40,719 bases of DNA from an uncultured Sphingosinicella sp. Lineage in GTDB: Bacteria > Pseudomonadota > Alphaproteobacteria > Sphingomonadales > Sphingomonadaceae. This document shows, in pieces, positions 17,055 through 25,959 of the stretch. The first letter of the stretch is position 1. Each line of letters opens with the position of its first letter. Both the position numbers and the translations under genes were made by a program. The notes under the pieces were generated by a model that did no database searches, was not told the DNA's origin, and saw only the letters and a program-made list of their open reading frames with translations. The stretch is from positions 298 through 41,016 of the forward strand of contig NZ_CADCWD010000082.1 in assembly GCF_902806315.1 (NCBI RefSeq), written 5' to 3'.

Positions 17055-17854
17055 CGGGTTTGATGGGGGGCAAAAGGGGCTTGATCATGGGCCTCGCCAA
17101 TGATCGGTCGCTGGCTTGGGGGATCGCCAAGGCGCTTGGGGAGCAGGGCGCGGAACTGGCGTTCGCCTATCAGGGCGAAGCGCTGCAGCGCCGCGTCGCG
17201 CCGCTTGCCGCGGAGCTCGGGTCCGATTTTCTGATCGATTGCGACGTTTCCGACATGGCGGCGGTGGACCGCGCCTTCGAAAAGATTCGTAGCCGTTGGG
17301 GCCGGCTCGACTTCCTCGTCCACGCGATCGGATTTTCCGACAAGAACGAACTTCGCGGCAAGTTCGTCGACACCAGCCTCGACAACTTCCTGATGACGAT
17401 GAACATTTCGGTGTTCAGCTTCGTCACCGTGACTCGCAAGGCGCGCGAGCTGATGCCGGACGGCGGCAGCATCGTCACGCTGACCTATTACGGCGCGGAA
17501 AAGGTGATCCCGCATTACAACGTGATGGGGATCGCCAAGTCGGCGCTCGAGACCAGCGTCAAGTATCTCGCCATGGATCTCGGGCCCGAGAAGATCCGCG
17601 TCAACGCGATCTCGGCAGGTCCCATCAAGACGCTTGCGGCCAGCGGCATCGGCGACTTCCGCTACATCCTGAAGTGGAATGAATATAACAGTCCGCTCCG
17701 CCGCAACGTGACGATCGAGGATGTGGGCGGCGCGGCGCTCTACCTGCTCTCCGACCTCGCGAGCGGGGTCACGGGCGAGATCCACCATGTCGATGCCGGC
17801 TATAACGTCGTCGGAATGAAGGCCGAGGACGCGCCGGACATCACGACCACGTGA
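17051..17854 (+). CDS. fabI: Enoyl-ACP reductase FabI
   Basis: The 267-residue protein has KRGLIMGLANDRSLAWGIAKAL, the NAD-binding start of FabI. The catalytic Tyr156 and Lys163 lie in YNVMGIAKSALE, at the same numbering as E. coli FabI. SAGPIKTLAASGIGDF follows. It reduces the enoyl-ACP double bond in the last step of each fatty-acid elongation cycle. ATG at 17051 overlaps the YihY stop and has GGAG upstream. A much longer frame reaches back through the YihY gene in another phase and is not meaningful. Confidence 0.96.
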   Translation: MTGLMGGKRGLIMGLANDRSLAWGIAKALGEQGAELAFAYQGEALQRRVAPLAAELGSDFLIDCDVSDMAAVDRAFEKIRSRWGRLDFLVHAIGFSDKNELRGKFVDTSLDNFLMTMNISVFSFVTVTRKARELMPDGGSIVTLTYYGAEKVIPHYNVMGIAKSALETSVKYLAMDLGPEKIRVNAISAGPIKTLAASGIGDFRYILKWNEYNSPLRRNVTIEDVGGAALYLLSDLASGVTGEIHHVDAGYNVVGMKAEDAPDITTT

Positions 17855-17861
17855 TCGGCCC

Positions 17862-18380
17862 GTGAACCACGAAGCCGCGCTCCGCAAACGCCTCGGCTCC
17901 TACTGGAAGATCGAGCTGTCCTGCGCGTTTCTGGTTCCGGTTGCCGCGGTCATGCGAGCTCCTTCCTCCGAATGGCGGGAAAGCCTGGCGCTCGGCGCGG
18001 CGATCCTCCCGGTGTCGGTTCTGCTGCTGATAGGCGGCCTCTATTGGCGCGGCGTGTTGAAGAAGGCACAGGGCGACCGACGCTCGTACAAGGCCGTGCT
18101 GCGCGCGGCGGACCAAGCCGAACGGCCGCTGATCGCCGCGATGATCGTCGGTCTCATCACAACGGTCGTGGCCCTGATATTCCATGGATGGACCGGCCCG
18201 GTGATCGCGGCGTTGATCCTGGTGGCGCTCGCCGGCCTCGAGTTCGTCAATTATTACCGCATTCAGCTGCAGAATTTCGACAATATCGCCGATCTGAAGC
18301 GCTTTGCCCACACCCGGCGCTTCAGGCGCTCGCACCTGGCTCGGGACCTCGAAGCCTTTCGGCGTCGCCCGACCATTTAG
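17862..18380 (+). CDS. Small membrane protein of unknown function
   Basis: The 172-residue protein has about four hydrophobic segments (IELSCAFLVPVAAVM; SLALGAAILPVSVLLLIGGLYW; LIAAMIVGLITTVVALIF; PVIAALILVALAGLEFVNYY). They are separated by basic loops, and the cytoplasmic tail is basic. No family is recognised. It starts seven bases after fabI and is probably co-transcribed. Its TAG interlocks with the stop of the convergent methyltransferase gene (TTAG at 18377-18380). Confidence 0.75.
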   Translation: MNHEAALRKRLGSYWKIELSCAFLVPVAAVMRAPSSEWRESLALGAAILPVSVLLLIGGLYWRGVLKKAQGDRRSYKAVLRAADQAERPLIAAMIVGLITTVVALIFHGWTGPVIAALILVALAGLEFVNYYRIQLQNFDNIADLKRFAHTRRFRRSHLARDLEAFRRRPTI

Positions 18381-19123
18381 CTGCGGCGGGTGCCGATCAG
18401 GGTGCCCTTGGTGCCGCCCTTCACCAGGCAGAAGCTGAAATCCGGCCATGCCTTGCGCCAGCGCCGCGCGACCACCCGCTCGCCGGGCCGCGCTCCGTCG
18501 TCGAGGAGCATAGTGCCGCCGGGCGCGATCCTGTCGAAGATGGTCTCCGCAGAGCCGCGCGTGAGGGGGTGGATCGTCCAGGGCGGCCCGTCGATCAGCA
18601 GCAGATCGATGCCGTCCGGCAGCGGCCCATGATCGTACCACAGGCCAGGCCAGCCGGAGGGTGAGGGTTGTAGCGGCACCGCCCGCAAATCCGCCTGCAG
18701 GCCATGCTCGGCGAGCCAGGTACGGGTCGCTTCGACAAATTCGGGATGCTGCTCGAAGCTGATGAAGGTCCCGCCGCCAGCCATCTGCAGCGCGCGCGCG
18801 ATGATGAGGGTGGAAGCCCCGGTGCCGAACTCCACGACCAGCTTCGGCTTGTGCTGGAGGATATGATCCGCAACCAGCGTCAGCAGGCCGGTGTCCGCCT
18901 TCCAGCTGCCGAGATTGGGAAGCGCGTCCCGCGGGAGGCCCAAGCGGTCGAGCAGCTTGTGCTTGTCGGCAAGGCGGCCGCCGTGGAGGCTTCTGAGCAG
19001 CCAGGGCCACTGGACCGCTCCAAAGGCGAGGAGGGCGGCCCAATCGCGCTTCGAACGCCCGCGGGCGCCAACGACGTTCTCACCGGAACGGGGCAGCAGG
19101 CCCGTCGTTTCGCGCGATGTCAT
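18377..19123 (-). CDS. Class I SAM-dependent methyltransferase
   Basis: The 248-residue protein contains KLVVEFGTGASTLIIARAL at about 95-113, the SAM-binding motif I, followed by GGTFISFEQHPEF. GIDLLLIDGPPW and APGGTMLLDDGARPGE complete the Rossmann methyltransferase pattern. The substrate is unknown. The first 90 residues are a helical extension. It starts four bases after purA on the same strand, so it is likely the last gene of the serC-serA-purA series. Confidence 0.8.
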   Translation of the reverse strand: MTSRETTGLLPRSGENVVGARGRSKRDWAALLAFGAVQWPWLLRSLHGGRLADKHKLLDRLGLPRDALPNLGSWKADTGLLTLVADHILQHKPKLVVEFGTGASTLIIARALQMAGGGTFISFEQHPEFVEATRTWLAEHGLQADLRAVPLQPSPSGWPGLWYDHGPLPDGIDLLLIDGPPWTIHPLTRGSAETIFDRIAPGGTMLLDDGARPGERVVARRWRKAWPDFSFCLVKGGTKGTLIGTRRS

Positions 19124-19127
19124 GGCG

Positions 19128-20417
19128 TCAGTCGGAGAACGGGTCGCGGACGAGGATCGTGTCCTCGCGTTCCGGGCTCGTAGAGACCAGGGCGACGGGG
19201 CAGTGGATCAGCTCCTCCACGCGGCGAATATATTTGATCGCCTGCGCCGGGAGCTGCGCCCAGCTCCGGGCGCCGGCGGTCGACTGCTGCCAGCCTTCGA
19301 TCGTTTCGTAGACCGGCTCGACCGCCGCCTGCTCAGCCGCATGGGCGGGGAGGTGGCCGAGCGTTCTGCCGCCGAGCTTATATCCGGTGCAGATCCTGAT
19401 CTCGTCCAGCCCGTCGAGGACGTCGAGCTTGGTGAACGCGATGCCGGTGACGCCAGCGACGGCGCAGGACTGGCGAACCAAGACAGCGTCGAACCAGCCG
19501 CAGCGGCGCTTCCGCCCGGTCACGGTGCCGAACTCGCGGCCGCGCTCGCCAAGGCGCTGGCCGATGTCGTCGTGGAGCTCGGTGGGGAAGGGGCCGGAGC
19601 CGACGCGGGTCGTATAGGCTTTCACGATCCCCAGCACGAACCCCGCCGCGCTGGGTCCGAGGCCGGTTCCGGCGGCAGCGGTGCCGGCGATCGTGTTCGA
19701 GGAGGTGACGAAGGGATAGGTGCCGTGATCGACATCGAGCAGAACGCCCTGCGCGCCTTCGAACAGGATGCGCTTGCCGCGGGCGCGGGCCTCGTTGACC
19801 GTGATCCAGACCGGCTTGGCGAATTGCAGGACGAAGTCGGCGATTTCGCGCAACTGCTCCTTCAAGGCTTCACGGTCGATCGGCGGCTCGCCGAAGCCGG
19901 CGCGAAGCGCATCGTGATGAGCCAAGAGGCGGTCGAGCTGCGGGTCGAGGCTGTCGAGGTGGGCAAGGTCGCAGACGCGGATCGCGCGACGGCCGACCTT
20001 GTCCTCATAAGCCGGGCCGATGCCGCGCCGCGTGGTGCCGATCTTGCCCTTGCCCGACGCGTCCTCGCGCAGCGCGTCGAGATCGCGGTGGATGGGGAGG
20101 ATAAGCGGGCAGGTATCGGCGATCTGGAGGCTTTCCGGAGTGATCGAAAGGCCCTGCGCCGTCAGCTTCTCAATTTCCGCCTTCAACGCCCAGGGATCGA
20201 GCACGACGCCGTTGCCGATAACCGAAAGCGTGCCACGCACGATGCCGGAGGGAAGCAGCGAGAGCTTGTAGGTCTCGTTCCCGACCACGAGGGTGTGGCC
20301 GGCATTGTGGCCGCCCTGGAACCGCGCGACCATGTCGGCGCGGCTCGCGAGCCAGTCGACGATCTTGCCCTTACCTTCGTCGCCCCACTGGCCGCCGATC
20401 ACGGTCACGTTCGCCAA
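19128..20417 (-). CDS. purA: Adenylosuccinate synthase
   Basis: The 429-residue protein begins [22 protein letters not shown] with the GTP-binding GDEGKGK at 12-18. [10 protein letters not shown] follows near 35, and [14 protein letters not shown] near 129. [24 protein letters not shown] lies near 220 and the [11 protein letters not shown] block near 300. It joins IMP and aspartate with GTP hydrolysis in AMP synthesis. Length and motifs are complete. It follows serA after 72 bases, which contain a weak G/C palindrome near 20442-20457. Confidence 0.97.
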   Translation of the reverse strand: MANVTVIGGQWGDEGKGKIVDWLASRADMVARFQGGHNAGHTLVVGNETYKLSLLPSGIVRGTLSVIGNGVVLDPWALKAEIEKLTAQGLSITPESLQIADTCPLILPIHRDLDALREDASGKGKIGTTRRGIGPAYEDKVGRRAIRVCDLAHLDSLDPQLDRLLAHHDALRAGFGEPPIDREALKEQLREIADFVLQFAKPVWITVNEARARGKRILFEGAQGVLLDVDHGTYPFVTSSNTIAGTAAAGTGLGPSAAGFVLGIVKAYTTRVGSGPFPTELHDDIGQRLGERGREFGTVTGRKRRCGWFDAVLVRQSCAVAGVTGIAFTKLDVLDGLDEIRICTGYKLGGRTLGHLPAHAAEQAAVEPVYETIEGWQQSTAGARSWAQLPAQAIKYIRRVEELIHCPVALVSTSPEREDTILVRDPFSD

Positions 20418-20489
20418 GGCTCAAGCTTCCCCGAAATTAGAACCGGCCGGCTCTAGGCGGCACGCGGCGGTGCGTCCAGCAGCAAGGCG

Positions 20490-22067
20490 TCAGAAGCGCA
20501 GCGGCTTCACGCTGCGGACGCCCGGCAGCGCTTGCAATTGCTTCAGCACGGGCTGCTCGACATGGCTGTCGACCGAGATCAGCGCGACAGCCTCGCCGCC
20601 TTCCTCCTGCCGGCCGAGGTTGAACGTCCCGATATTCACTCCGGCGGCTCCGAGCGTGGTTCCGAGACGACCGATGAATCCGGGTTGGTCGTCGTTGACG
20701 ATGTAGATCATTTCGCCGGTGAGTTCGGCTTCGACGCGGATGCCGAAGATCTCGACGAGGCGAGGCGCCGAGTTTCCGAACAAAGTCCCGGCTACCGATT
20801 TCTCGCCCTCGGCGGTGCGGACGGTGACGCGGACGAGGGTGTGGTAGTCGCCTTCACGGTCGTGACGGACTTCGCGCACGTCGAGGCCGCGTTCTTTCGC
20901 CAAGAAGGGCGCGTTCACCATGTTCACCGTGGCGGAATAGACCTGCATCAGGCCAGCGAGCACGGCGCTGGTGATCGGCTTCTGGTTGAGGCTGGCGGCG
21001 GCGCCCTCCACTTCGATGGCGATGGCCTTGACGCGACGCCCTTCGAGTTGGCCGACGAGCGAGCCGAGTTCCTGTGCGAGCTCCATGTAGGGCCTGAGCT
21101 TCGGAGCTTCCTCGGCGGAAAGCGCCGGCACGTTGAGCGCGTTGGTCACCCCGCCCGTGTTGAGGAAGTCCGCCATCTGCTCGGCAACCTGAATGGCGAC
21201 GTTGACCTGTGCCTCGGTGGTGGAGGCGCCGAGATGCGGTGTGGCGACGAAGTTGGGGGTGCCGAAGAGGGGGCTCGCCTTGGCAGGTTCCTCCGCGAAG
21301 ACATCTAGCGCCGCGCCGGCGACTTGCCCGCTTTCCAGTGCCTCCTTCAGCGCCGCCTCGTCGATAAGGCCGCCGCGGGCGCAGTTGATGATGCGCACTC
21401 CGCGCTTGGTTTGCGCCAGCGCCTCGCGGGACAGGATGTTGCGGGTCTGGTCGGTGAGAGGCGTGTGGAGAGTGATGAAGTCGGCGCGGGCGAGAAGCTC
21501 GTTCAGGTCGACCTTCTCGATGCCGAGATCGACGGCGCGCTCCGGAGTCAGGAACGGATCAAAGGCGATCACCTTCATCCTGAGGCCGAGCGCCCGGTCG
21601 GCGACGATCGAGCCGATGTTGCCCGCGCCGATCAGTCCCAGCGTCTTGTGGGTGAGCTCGACCCCCATGAAGCGGTTCTTCTCCCATTTGCCGGCCTGTG
21701 TGGAGGCGTCCGCGGCGGGGAGCTCGCGAGCGAGCGCAAACATCAGCGCAATCGCATGCTCGGCAGTCGTTATCGAGTTGCCGAAGGGAGTGTTCATCAC
21801 CACGACCCCGCGCGACGAGGCGGCGGGGATGTCGACGTTGTCCACGCCGATGCCCGCGCGGCCAACCACCTTCAGGCTCGTTGCCGCGTCGAGCACGTCC
21901 GCCGTGACCTTCGTTGCCGAGCGGATCGCGAGGCCCTCATAGCCGCCGATGATTGCCTTCAGCTCGTCCTTCGAGAGGCCGGGCTTCTCGTCGACTTCGA
22001 TGCCGTGGGCGCGAAAAATCTCCGCCGCCTTCGGATCCATCTGATCCGAGATGAGCACTTTGGGCAT
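20490..22067 (-). CDS. serA: D-3-phosphoglycerate dehydrogenase
   Basis: The 525-residue protein starts MPKVLISDQMDPKAAEIF. It has the NAD motif LGLIGAGNIGSIVADRALG near 145, NCARGGLIDEAAL with the catalytic Arg, and VATPHLGASTTEAQ with the catalytic His. A long intervening domain precedes a C-terminal ACT domain (IYIVNDDQPGFIGRLGTTLG). This is the long SerA type of alphaproteobacteria and actinobacteria. ATG at 22067 is fixed by AAGGA overlapping the end of serC. The pair carries out the first two steps of serine synthesis. Confidence 0.96.
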   Translation of the reverse strand: MPKVLISDQMDPKAAEIFRAHGIEVDEKPGLSKDELKAIIGGYEGLAIRSATKVTADVLDAATSLKVVGRAGIGVDNVDIPAASSRGVVVMNTPFGNSITTAEHAIALMFALARELPAADASTQAGKWEKNRFMGVELTHKTLGLIGAGNIGSIVADRALGLRMKVIAFDPFLTPERAVDLGIEKVDLNELLARADFITLHTPLTDQTRNILSREALAQTKRGVRIINCARGGLIDEAALKEALESGQVAGAALDVFAEEPAKASPLFGTPNFVATPHLGASTTEAQVNVAIQVAEQMADFLNTGGVTNALNVPALSAEEAPKLRPYMELAQELGSLVGQLEGRRVKAIAIEVEGAAASLNQKPITSAVLAGLMQVYSATVNMVNAPFLAKERGLDVREVRHDREGDYHTLVRVTVRTAEGEKSVAGTLFGNSAPRLVEIFGIRVEAELTGEMIYIVNDDQPGFIGRLGTTLGAAGVNIGTFNLGRQEEGGEAVALISVDSHVEQPVLKQLQALPGVRSVKPLRF

Positions 22068-22077
22068 GTGAGGTTCC

Positions 22078-23235
22078 TTAGCTCGCGCGCGCTGCGTGGA
22101 AGGCCCAGTCGAGCCAGGGTCCCAAGGCAACGATATCGTCCGTTTCGACGGTGGCTCCGCACCAGATACGAAGGCCTGGCGGCGCGTCGCGGTAGCTCGC
22201 CACGTCGAAGGCGGCGCCTTCGGCCTCGAGCAAAGTCGCCATCCGCTCGACCAACGTGGTGCGCGCTTCATCGTCAAGCGTCGGCACGGCCGCATCGGCG
22301 AATTTGAGGCAGACGCTCGTCGTGCTGCGAGTCGCGGGGTCGGCGGCGAGATGCTCGATCCAGGGCGTCGCCTGCACCCATTCATCAAGCGCCGCCGCAT
22401 TGGCTTCGGAGCGAGTGATGAGCGCCGGCAAGCCGCCGAGGCCCTGCGCCCATTCAAGCGCGTAGATGTAATCCTCTACCGCGAACATGGACGGGGTGTT
22501 GATCGTCTCGCCGTGGAAGATACCCTCGATCAGCTTGCCGCCTTTCGTCATGCGGAAGATCTTGGGCAGCGGCCAGGGTGGCAGATAGGTTTCCAGCCGC
22601 TCGACGGCACGGGGGCTGAGGATCAGCATGCCGTGTCCCCCTTCTCCGCCAAGCACTTTTTGCCAGCTGAAGGTGGTCACATCGAGCTTGTCCCAGGGCA
22701 GCTCCATCGCAAAGGCCGCTGAAGTGGCGTCGCAGACGGTGAGCCCCTCCCGAGCGTCGCTGATCCAGCCGCCGTTCGGCACGCGAACGCCCGAAGTGGT
22801 GCCGTTCCAGGTGAAGACCACGTCCGTCGCGGGGTCGATCGCCGCCAGATCCGGCAGTTCGCCGTACGAGGCTTTCACCACCGCGGCATCGAGTTTCAGC
22901 TGCTTGATCACATCGGTGACCCAGCCCTCGCCGAAGCTCTCCCAGGCGAGCATCGTCACCGGGCGTGCGCCCAGCATCGACCACAGCGCCATTTCCACGG
23001 CGCCGGTGTCGGACCCAGGGACGATGCCTATGCGATGGGTGGGGGGGAGGCGGAGCAGCTTGCGGGTCAGCTCGAGCGCATGGACGAGCCGCGCCTTGCC
23101 GAGCTTGGATCGGTGCGAGCGGCCGAGTGAGCCATGCGGAAGATGTTCGGGGCCCCAGCCCGGCGGCTTTGCGCAGGGGCCGGAGGAAAAATGCGGACGC
23201 AACGGCTTGTTGGACGGCCGCGGGTGGTCAGTCAT
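22078..23235 (-). CDS. serC: Phosphoserine aminotransferase, alphaproteobacterial type
   Basis: The 385-residue protein starts [27 protein letters not shown]. It has the PLP lysine in [15 protein letters not shown] at about 192-206, and [18 protein letters not shown] near 75. It converts 3-phosphohydroxypyruvate and glutamate to phosphoserine. ATG at 23235 is supported by GGAAGGAG (minus strand 23250-23243); residues upstream in the frame are the leader, not protein. The leader folds into two hairpins resembling the serC RNA motif. serA follows after ten bases. Confidence 0.95.
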   Translation of the reverse strand: MTDHPRPSNKPLRPHFSSGPCAKPPGWGPEHLPHGSLGRSHRSKLGKARLVHALELTRKLLRLPPTHRIGIVPGSDTGAVEMALWSMLGARPVTMLAWESFGEGWVTDVIKQLKLDAAVVKASYGELPDLAAIDPATDVVFTWNGTTSGVRVPNGGWISDAREGLTVCDATSAAFAMELPWDKLDVTTFSWQKVLGGEGGHGMLILSPRAVERLETYLPPWPLPKIFRMTKGGKLIEGIFHGETINTPSMFAVEDYIYALEWAQGLGGLPALITRSEANAAALDEWVQATPWIEHLAADPATRSTTSVCLKFADAAVPTLDDEARTTLVERMATLLEAEGAAFDVASYRDAPPGLRIWCGATVETDDIVALGPWLDWAFHAARAS

Positions 23236-23325
23236 GTCGTCTCTCCTTCCAGAGAGCAGCGCCGCGTTGGGGCGGCGTGGCCCGCCGACGGTCTTAAAGA
23301 CGTCGGCGGGCCCGTCAATCAAAGA
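23236..23325 (-). promoter_or_regulatory. serC leader with two hairpins, serC-motif-like
   Basis: Two stems precede serC. Hairpin 1 has perfect 12-bp arms: GGCCCGCCGACG at 23312-23301 and CGTCGGCGGGCC at 23290-23279, read on the coding strand, around a 10-base loop. Hairpin 2 has arms CGCCGC and GCGGCG (23277-23272 and 23265-23260) and ends about ten bases before the ribosome-binding site. The serC RNA motif is described upstream of serC-serA in alphaproteobacteria; the match is inferred from position and two-hairpin layout. Hairpin 1 could also end the PepSY transcript, though no T-tract follows. Confidence 0.55.
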
Positions 23326-23640
23326 TCACTTCTTCTTGAAGAGCACCTGGCCGCGGCGGGAGACGAGCAGCTTTTCGAACGTCACCGGATGGAAATAGGC
23401 CTCGACGCGGTTGCCCTTCTCATCGGTGCCGTAGACTTCGTAGCAGCCGCCATCGACCTTTGACTTGCGCACCTGCCAGCCTTGCTTGGCGAGGTTCGCC
23501 TTGAGCGCGTCCTGGCTCTTCCACTTGGCCTGCGGGCCAGCATTGCAAGTCATCTTGCCGGTCGCGAGCGCGGGCGAGGCGACGGTGAGAGAGGTGGCGG
23601 CAAGGGCAGTGGCGGCGAGGATCAGGCGGGTCATCATCAT
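23326..23640 (-). CDS. Secreted PepSY-domain protein
   Basis: The 104-residue protein starts with a signal peptide (MTRLILAATALAATSLTVASPALA) that likely directs it to the periplasm. The mature part has KANLAKQGWQVRKSKVDGGCYEVYGTDEKGNRVEAYFHP, the PepSY fold pattern. PepSY domains are small and often tied to peptidase inhibition or metal and redox proteins. Three adjacent ATG codons (23640, 23637, 23634) leave the exact start open. The first overlaps the stop of the ferric-reductase-like gene, so the two are translationally coupled and probably work together. Confidence 0.82.
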   Translation of the reverse strand: MMMTRLILAATALAATSLTVASPALATGKMTCNAGPQAKWKSQDALKANLAKQGWQVRKSKVDGGCYEVYGTDEKGNRVEAYFHPVTFEKLLVSRRGQVLFKKK

Positions 23641-24257
23641 GCATTCTCCAGATTGGTCGTGGGGGTGGTAGGGCGGGGCCCGTGGCCCCGGTATGAACGG
23701 GCGAGGCGCCAGAGCTGGAGCGCGGCGAGCGGCGCGAAATTGACGAGCGCGGGCACCAGATTGTCATGGATGAAGATCCAGTGGAGGAGCGTCAGCACAG
23801 CGGCAGGGTAGGCGAGCCGCTGCAGCCGCTTCCAGCCGGCTTTCAGCGCCCGCATCGTGGCGTCGTTGCTGGCGAGGGCGAGCGGGACCATCAGCAGGAA
23901 CGCGGCCCAGCCGGTCCAGATGCCGAGTGCGCCGAGTTCCGCCATGATGCTCTCCAACGTACCCATCTCCAGCAGGTAGAAGAGGAGGTGGAGGAGGGCG
24001 TAGCCGAAGGCGGCGACGCCGAAGCTGCGGCGGCGGCGGAGGAGCCACTTCACCCAGCGCTGGCCGGGGAGAAGCATCGAGAGCGACGTCAGCATCAAAG
24101 CGAGGATGATTAGCCGCGCCGACCATTCGCCGCTCGGGTGGAGCAGGTCTTCGAAATAGATGTCCGGATCGAAGGCGCGGACGATCATCAGCAGCGCCGG
24201 AATCGAGAGCAAGGCCCAAAGCAGCGGCTTGCTGTCGATGATCCTCCGCAACGTCAT
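23637..24257 (-). CDS. Ferric-reductase-like membrane protein, MsrQ-like
   Basis: The 206-residue protein has about six membrane helices. Histidines sit inside helices in YALLHLLFYLLEMG and VLTLLHWIFIHDN, fitting heme ligands of the ferric-reductase-like family that includes MsrQ. MsrQ passes electrons to the periplasmic reductase MsrP, but no msrP is nearby. ATG at 24257 gives the family length. A TTGCGA-N5-TCGCAA palindrome lies upstream (24299-24315). The coupled PepSY gene and the operator shared with a siderophore receptor point to an iron-linked role; that role is inferred. Confidence 0.8.
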   Translation of the reverse strand: MTLRRIIDSKPLLWALLSIPALLMIVRAFDPDIYFEDLLHPSGEWSARLIILALMLTSLSMLLPGQRWVKWLLRRRRSFGVAAFGYALLHLLFYLLEMGTLESIMAELGALGIWTGWAAFLLMVPLALASNDATMRALKAGWKRLQRLAYPAAVLTLLHWIFIHDNLVPALVNFAPLAALQLWRLARSYRGHGPRPTTPTTNLENA

Positions 24258-24296
24258 GGCCCTGCGTCTAAGGCGCGCGAAGACATTGCGCAAGCT

Positions 24297-24320
24297 TGTT
24301 GCGAGAGATTCGCAATAGCA
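24297..24320 (-). promoter_or_regulatory. Fur-like operator upstream of the ferric-reductase-like gene
   Basis: A perfect palindrome with 6-bp arms TTGCGA (24299-24304) and TCGCAA (24310-24315) lies between the serine hydrolase stop and the ferric-reductase-like ATG. On the coding strand it reads TGCTATTGCGAAT, then three variable bases, then TCGCAACA. The same halves occur upstream of the TonB receptor (36927-36950), with only the three middle bases different. Resemblance to Fur-type boxes is from memory. Confidence 0.6.
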
Positions 24321-24337
24321 GTTATGCGACTGGCCGC

Positions 24338-25546
24338 TTACCTGCGTGGCCCAGCCACCGCGTGGCACAAGCTGTCGGCCGCTAGCGCTATACGCGACTC
24401 GACGGCGGCGCGGTTGGAGGCGTTGTTCTGGACGCCGCGCGTTTCGGTGTTGAACGCGAGCAGGCTGCCGACCCGCTGGTCAGGACACAGGCTGAGATAG
24501 GCGCGGAAGCCGTTCTGGTCGCCATTGTGGCCGATGATGCGCACCGCTTGGCTCTGGTCGACGAAGAAGGAAAGTCCGCTTTGGGTCGTCTCGGCCATTC
24601 GTCCCTGGGTGAAGTCCTCGCCCGCCGAGACTTGCGGCCGCCACATTTCCTCCAGCGAAGATCGCTTGAGAACGAGGTCGTATTCGGACTGGCGCCTGGG
24701 GTCGCCAAGCAGGAAGGCCAGGTATTTCGCCATGTCGGGCAGCGGCGCGTTGAGCCCGCCATTGGATACCGTCACTCCGGTATCGACGTCGAACGGGGCG
24801 GCGACCCGCTTACCGTCGCGGATGTAGTAGCTGTGCGACCGGTGCCGCAGCAGGTGCGGCGGCGTGCGGTCGAAATAGCTGGCATGCATGCCCAGCGGCT
24901 TCAGGATGTTCTTGTCGACATAGACTTCGAAATCCTCGCCCGAGAGCCGCTCGATCACCTGTCCGAGATAGACGATGCCGGGATTTGGATAGCTGAACCG
25001 CGTGCCGGGCCGGAAGCCGACCTCGGTATAGGGAAGCATCGCCGCCAGTTGGGTCCAGCTCTCGGGTTCGAACGGCTGCCAGTCGCGATCGCGCCAGCGC
25101 CACGTCCCGCCGCCAAAGCCTGCGCTGTGGCTCATCAAATGGCGCAGCGTGATCGCGCTCGTTTCCCCGAACGAATTATGCACGGTGGCGAGCTCGGGCA
25201 CGTGTTGGACGATCGGATCGTCCAGCGTCAGCAGGCCGCGATCGCGCAACTGCATGATCGCGATCCCGGTCATCGTCTTCGTGATGGATGCCCAATGATA
25301 TATGGTCTCGGCGGTGACCGGGACATGCTGGGCCGCATCCTGCTCACCCAGATGATCGGCGACAGCGGTCCTGCCGTCGCGCACCACATAGAAGCTGCTC
25401 CCGACGATGCCCGATCGCCGAGTTTCGGCGCGGTGGAGCTTGCGGAAGTCGCTCAGCGCCGCCTCGAATGAAGGCTCGCCAGCAGAAGCCGGGCTGGCGA
25501 CTTTCAAAGCGGCAAGGAGGATCGTGGCGGCGAGCAAACGGGGCAT
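24338..25546 (-). CDS. Secreted serine hydrolase, class C beta-lactamase fold
   Basis: The 402-residue protein has a signal peptide (MPRLLAATILLAALKVASPASA). It carries the SxxK motif SITK at 87-90 within YHWASITKTMTGIAIM, a Tyr-x-Asn motif in RFSYPNPGIVYLG, and HNG in IGHNGDQNGF near the C-terminus. This is the beta-lactamase/D-aminopeptidase/esterase EstB family; the substrate cannot be read from the sequence. Drug resistance should not be assumed. ATG at 25546 is chosen because the signal peptide begins there. The operator for the next gene starts 17 bases beyond its stop. Confidence 0.9.
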   Translation of the reverse strand: MPRLLAATILLAALKVASPASAGEPSFEAALSDFRKLHRAETRRSGIVGSSFYVVRDGRTAVADHLGEQDAAQHVPVTAETIYHWASITKTMTGIAIMQLRDRGLLTLDDPIVQHVPELATVHNSFGETSAITLRHLMSHSAGFGGGTWRWRDRDWQPFEPESWTQLAAMLPYTEVGFRPGTRFSYPNPGIVYLGQVIERLSGEDFEVYVDKNILKPLGMHASYFDRTPPHLLRHRSHSYYIRDGKRVAAPFDVDTGVTVSNGGLNAPLPDMAKYLAFLLGDPRRQSEYDLVLKRSSLEEMWRPQVSAGEDFTQGRMAETTQSGLSFFVDQSQAVRIIGHNGDQNGFRAYLSLCPDQRVGSLLAFNTETRGVQNNASNRAAVESRIALAADSLCHAVAGPRR

Positions 25547-25662
25547 GGCGATCCTACTCTGTATCCACCCAAAGCAAGGCAGTTTTTGCGCGAGGCTTAG
25601 CGAGGCGCAACCGGCAATGTGATCGTGCATCTGCCGCTCGACAGATGGCCTGAGCCGACGCG

Positions 25663-25923
25663 TCACGGTTCCTCGCTTCCATCGGCTAGGTCCATGAAGT
25701 TCCGAGCGGCTTCGCGGTCCGCTTCCTCCTTGAACGCGACGTCCAGATCGGGCGCGGCGCCAAGCATGTGCATCATCGCCCAGAGCGCGAAGCACCGGCT
25801 ACGGTCGGTTTCGAGGCCGAGATCGACGTTCATGCGCTCGATGCCGGCGGCGAACGCGCCGGGCTCGATCGCCGCAATGTTCGCGGTTCCGAAATAGCGT
25901 AGCAGCTGGTCGTCGAGGTCCAT
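25663..25923 (-). CDS. Small acidic hypothetical protein
   Basis: The 86-residue acidic helical protein starts MDLDDQLLRYFGTANIAAIEPGAF and has RCFALWAMMHMLGAAPDLDVAF in its middle. It has no signal peptide or known domain. The pattern recalls a small conserved sphingomonad protein, from memory only. ATG at 25923 is used. It is divergent from the possible RNA locus; the DnaA-box-like sites start 37 bases beyond its start codon. Confidence 0.65.
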   Translation of the reverse strand: MDLDDQLLRYFGTANIAAIEPGAFAAGIERMNVDLGLETDRSRCFALWAMMHMLGAAPDLDVAFKEEADREAARNFMDLADGSEEP

Positions 25924-25959
25924 CGGCGGAGTGAAGCACCGCCCGCTCCGAACCGCAAC

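Noticed and set aside
24338-25546. A beta-lactamase resistance gene
   Set aside because: The fold is shared by esterases and peptidases; sequence alone does not support a resistance role.
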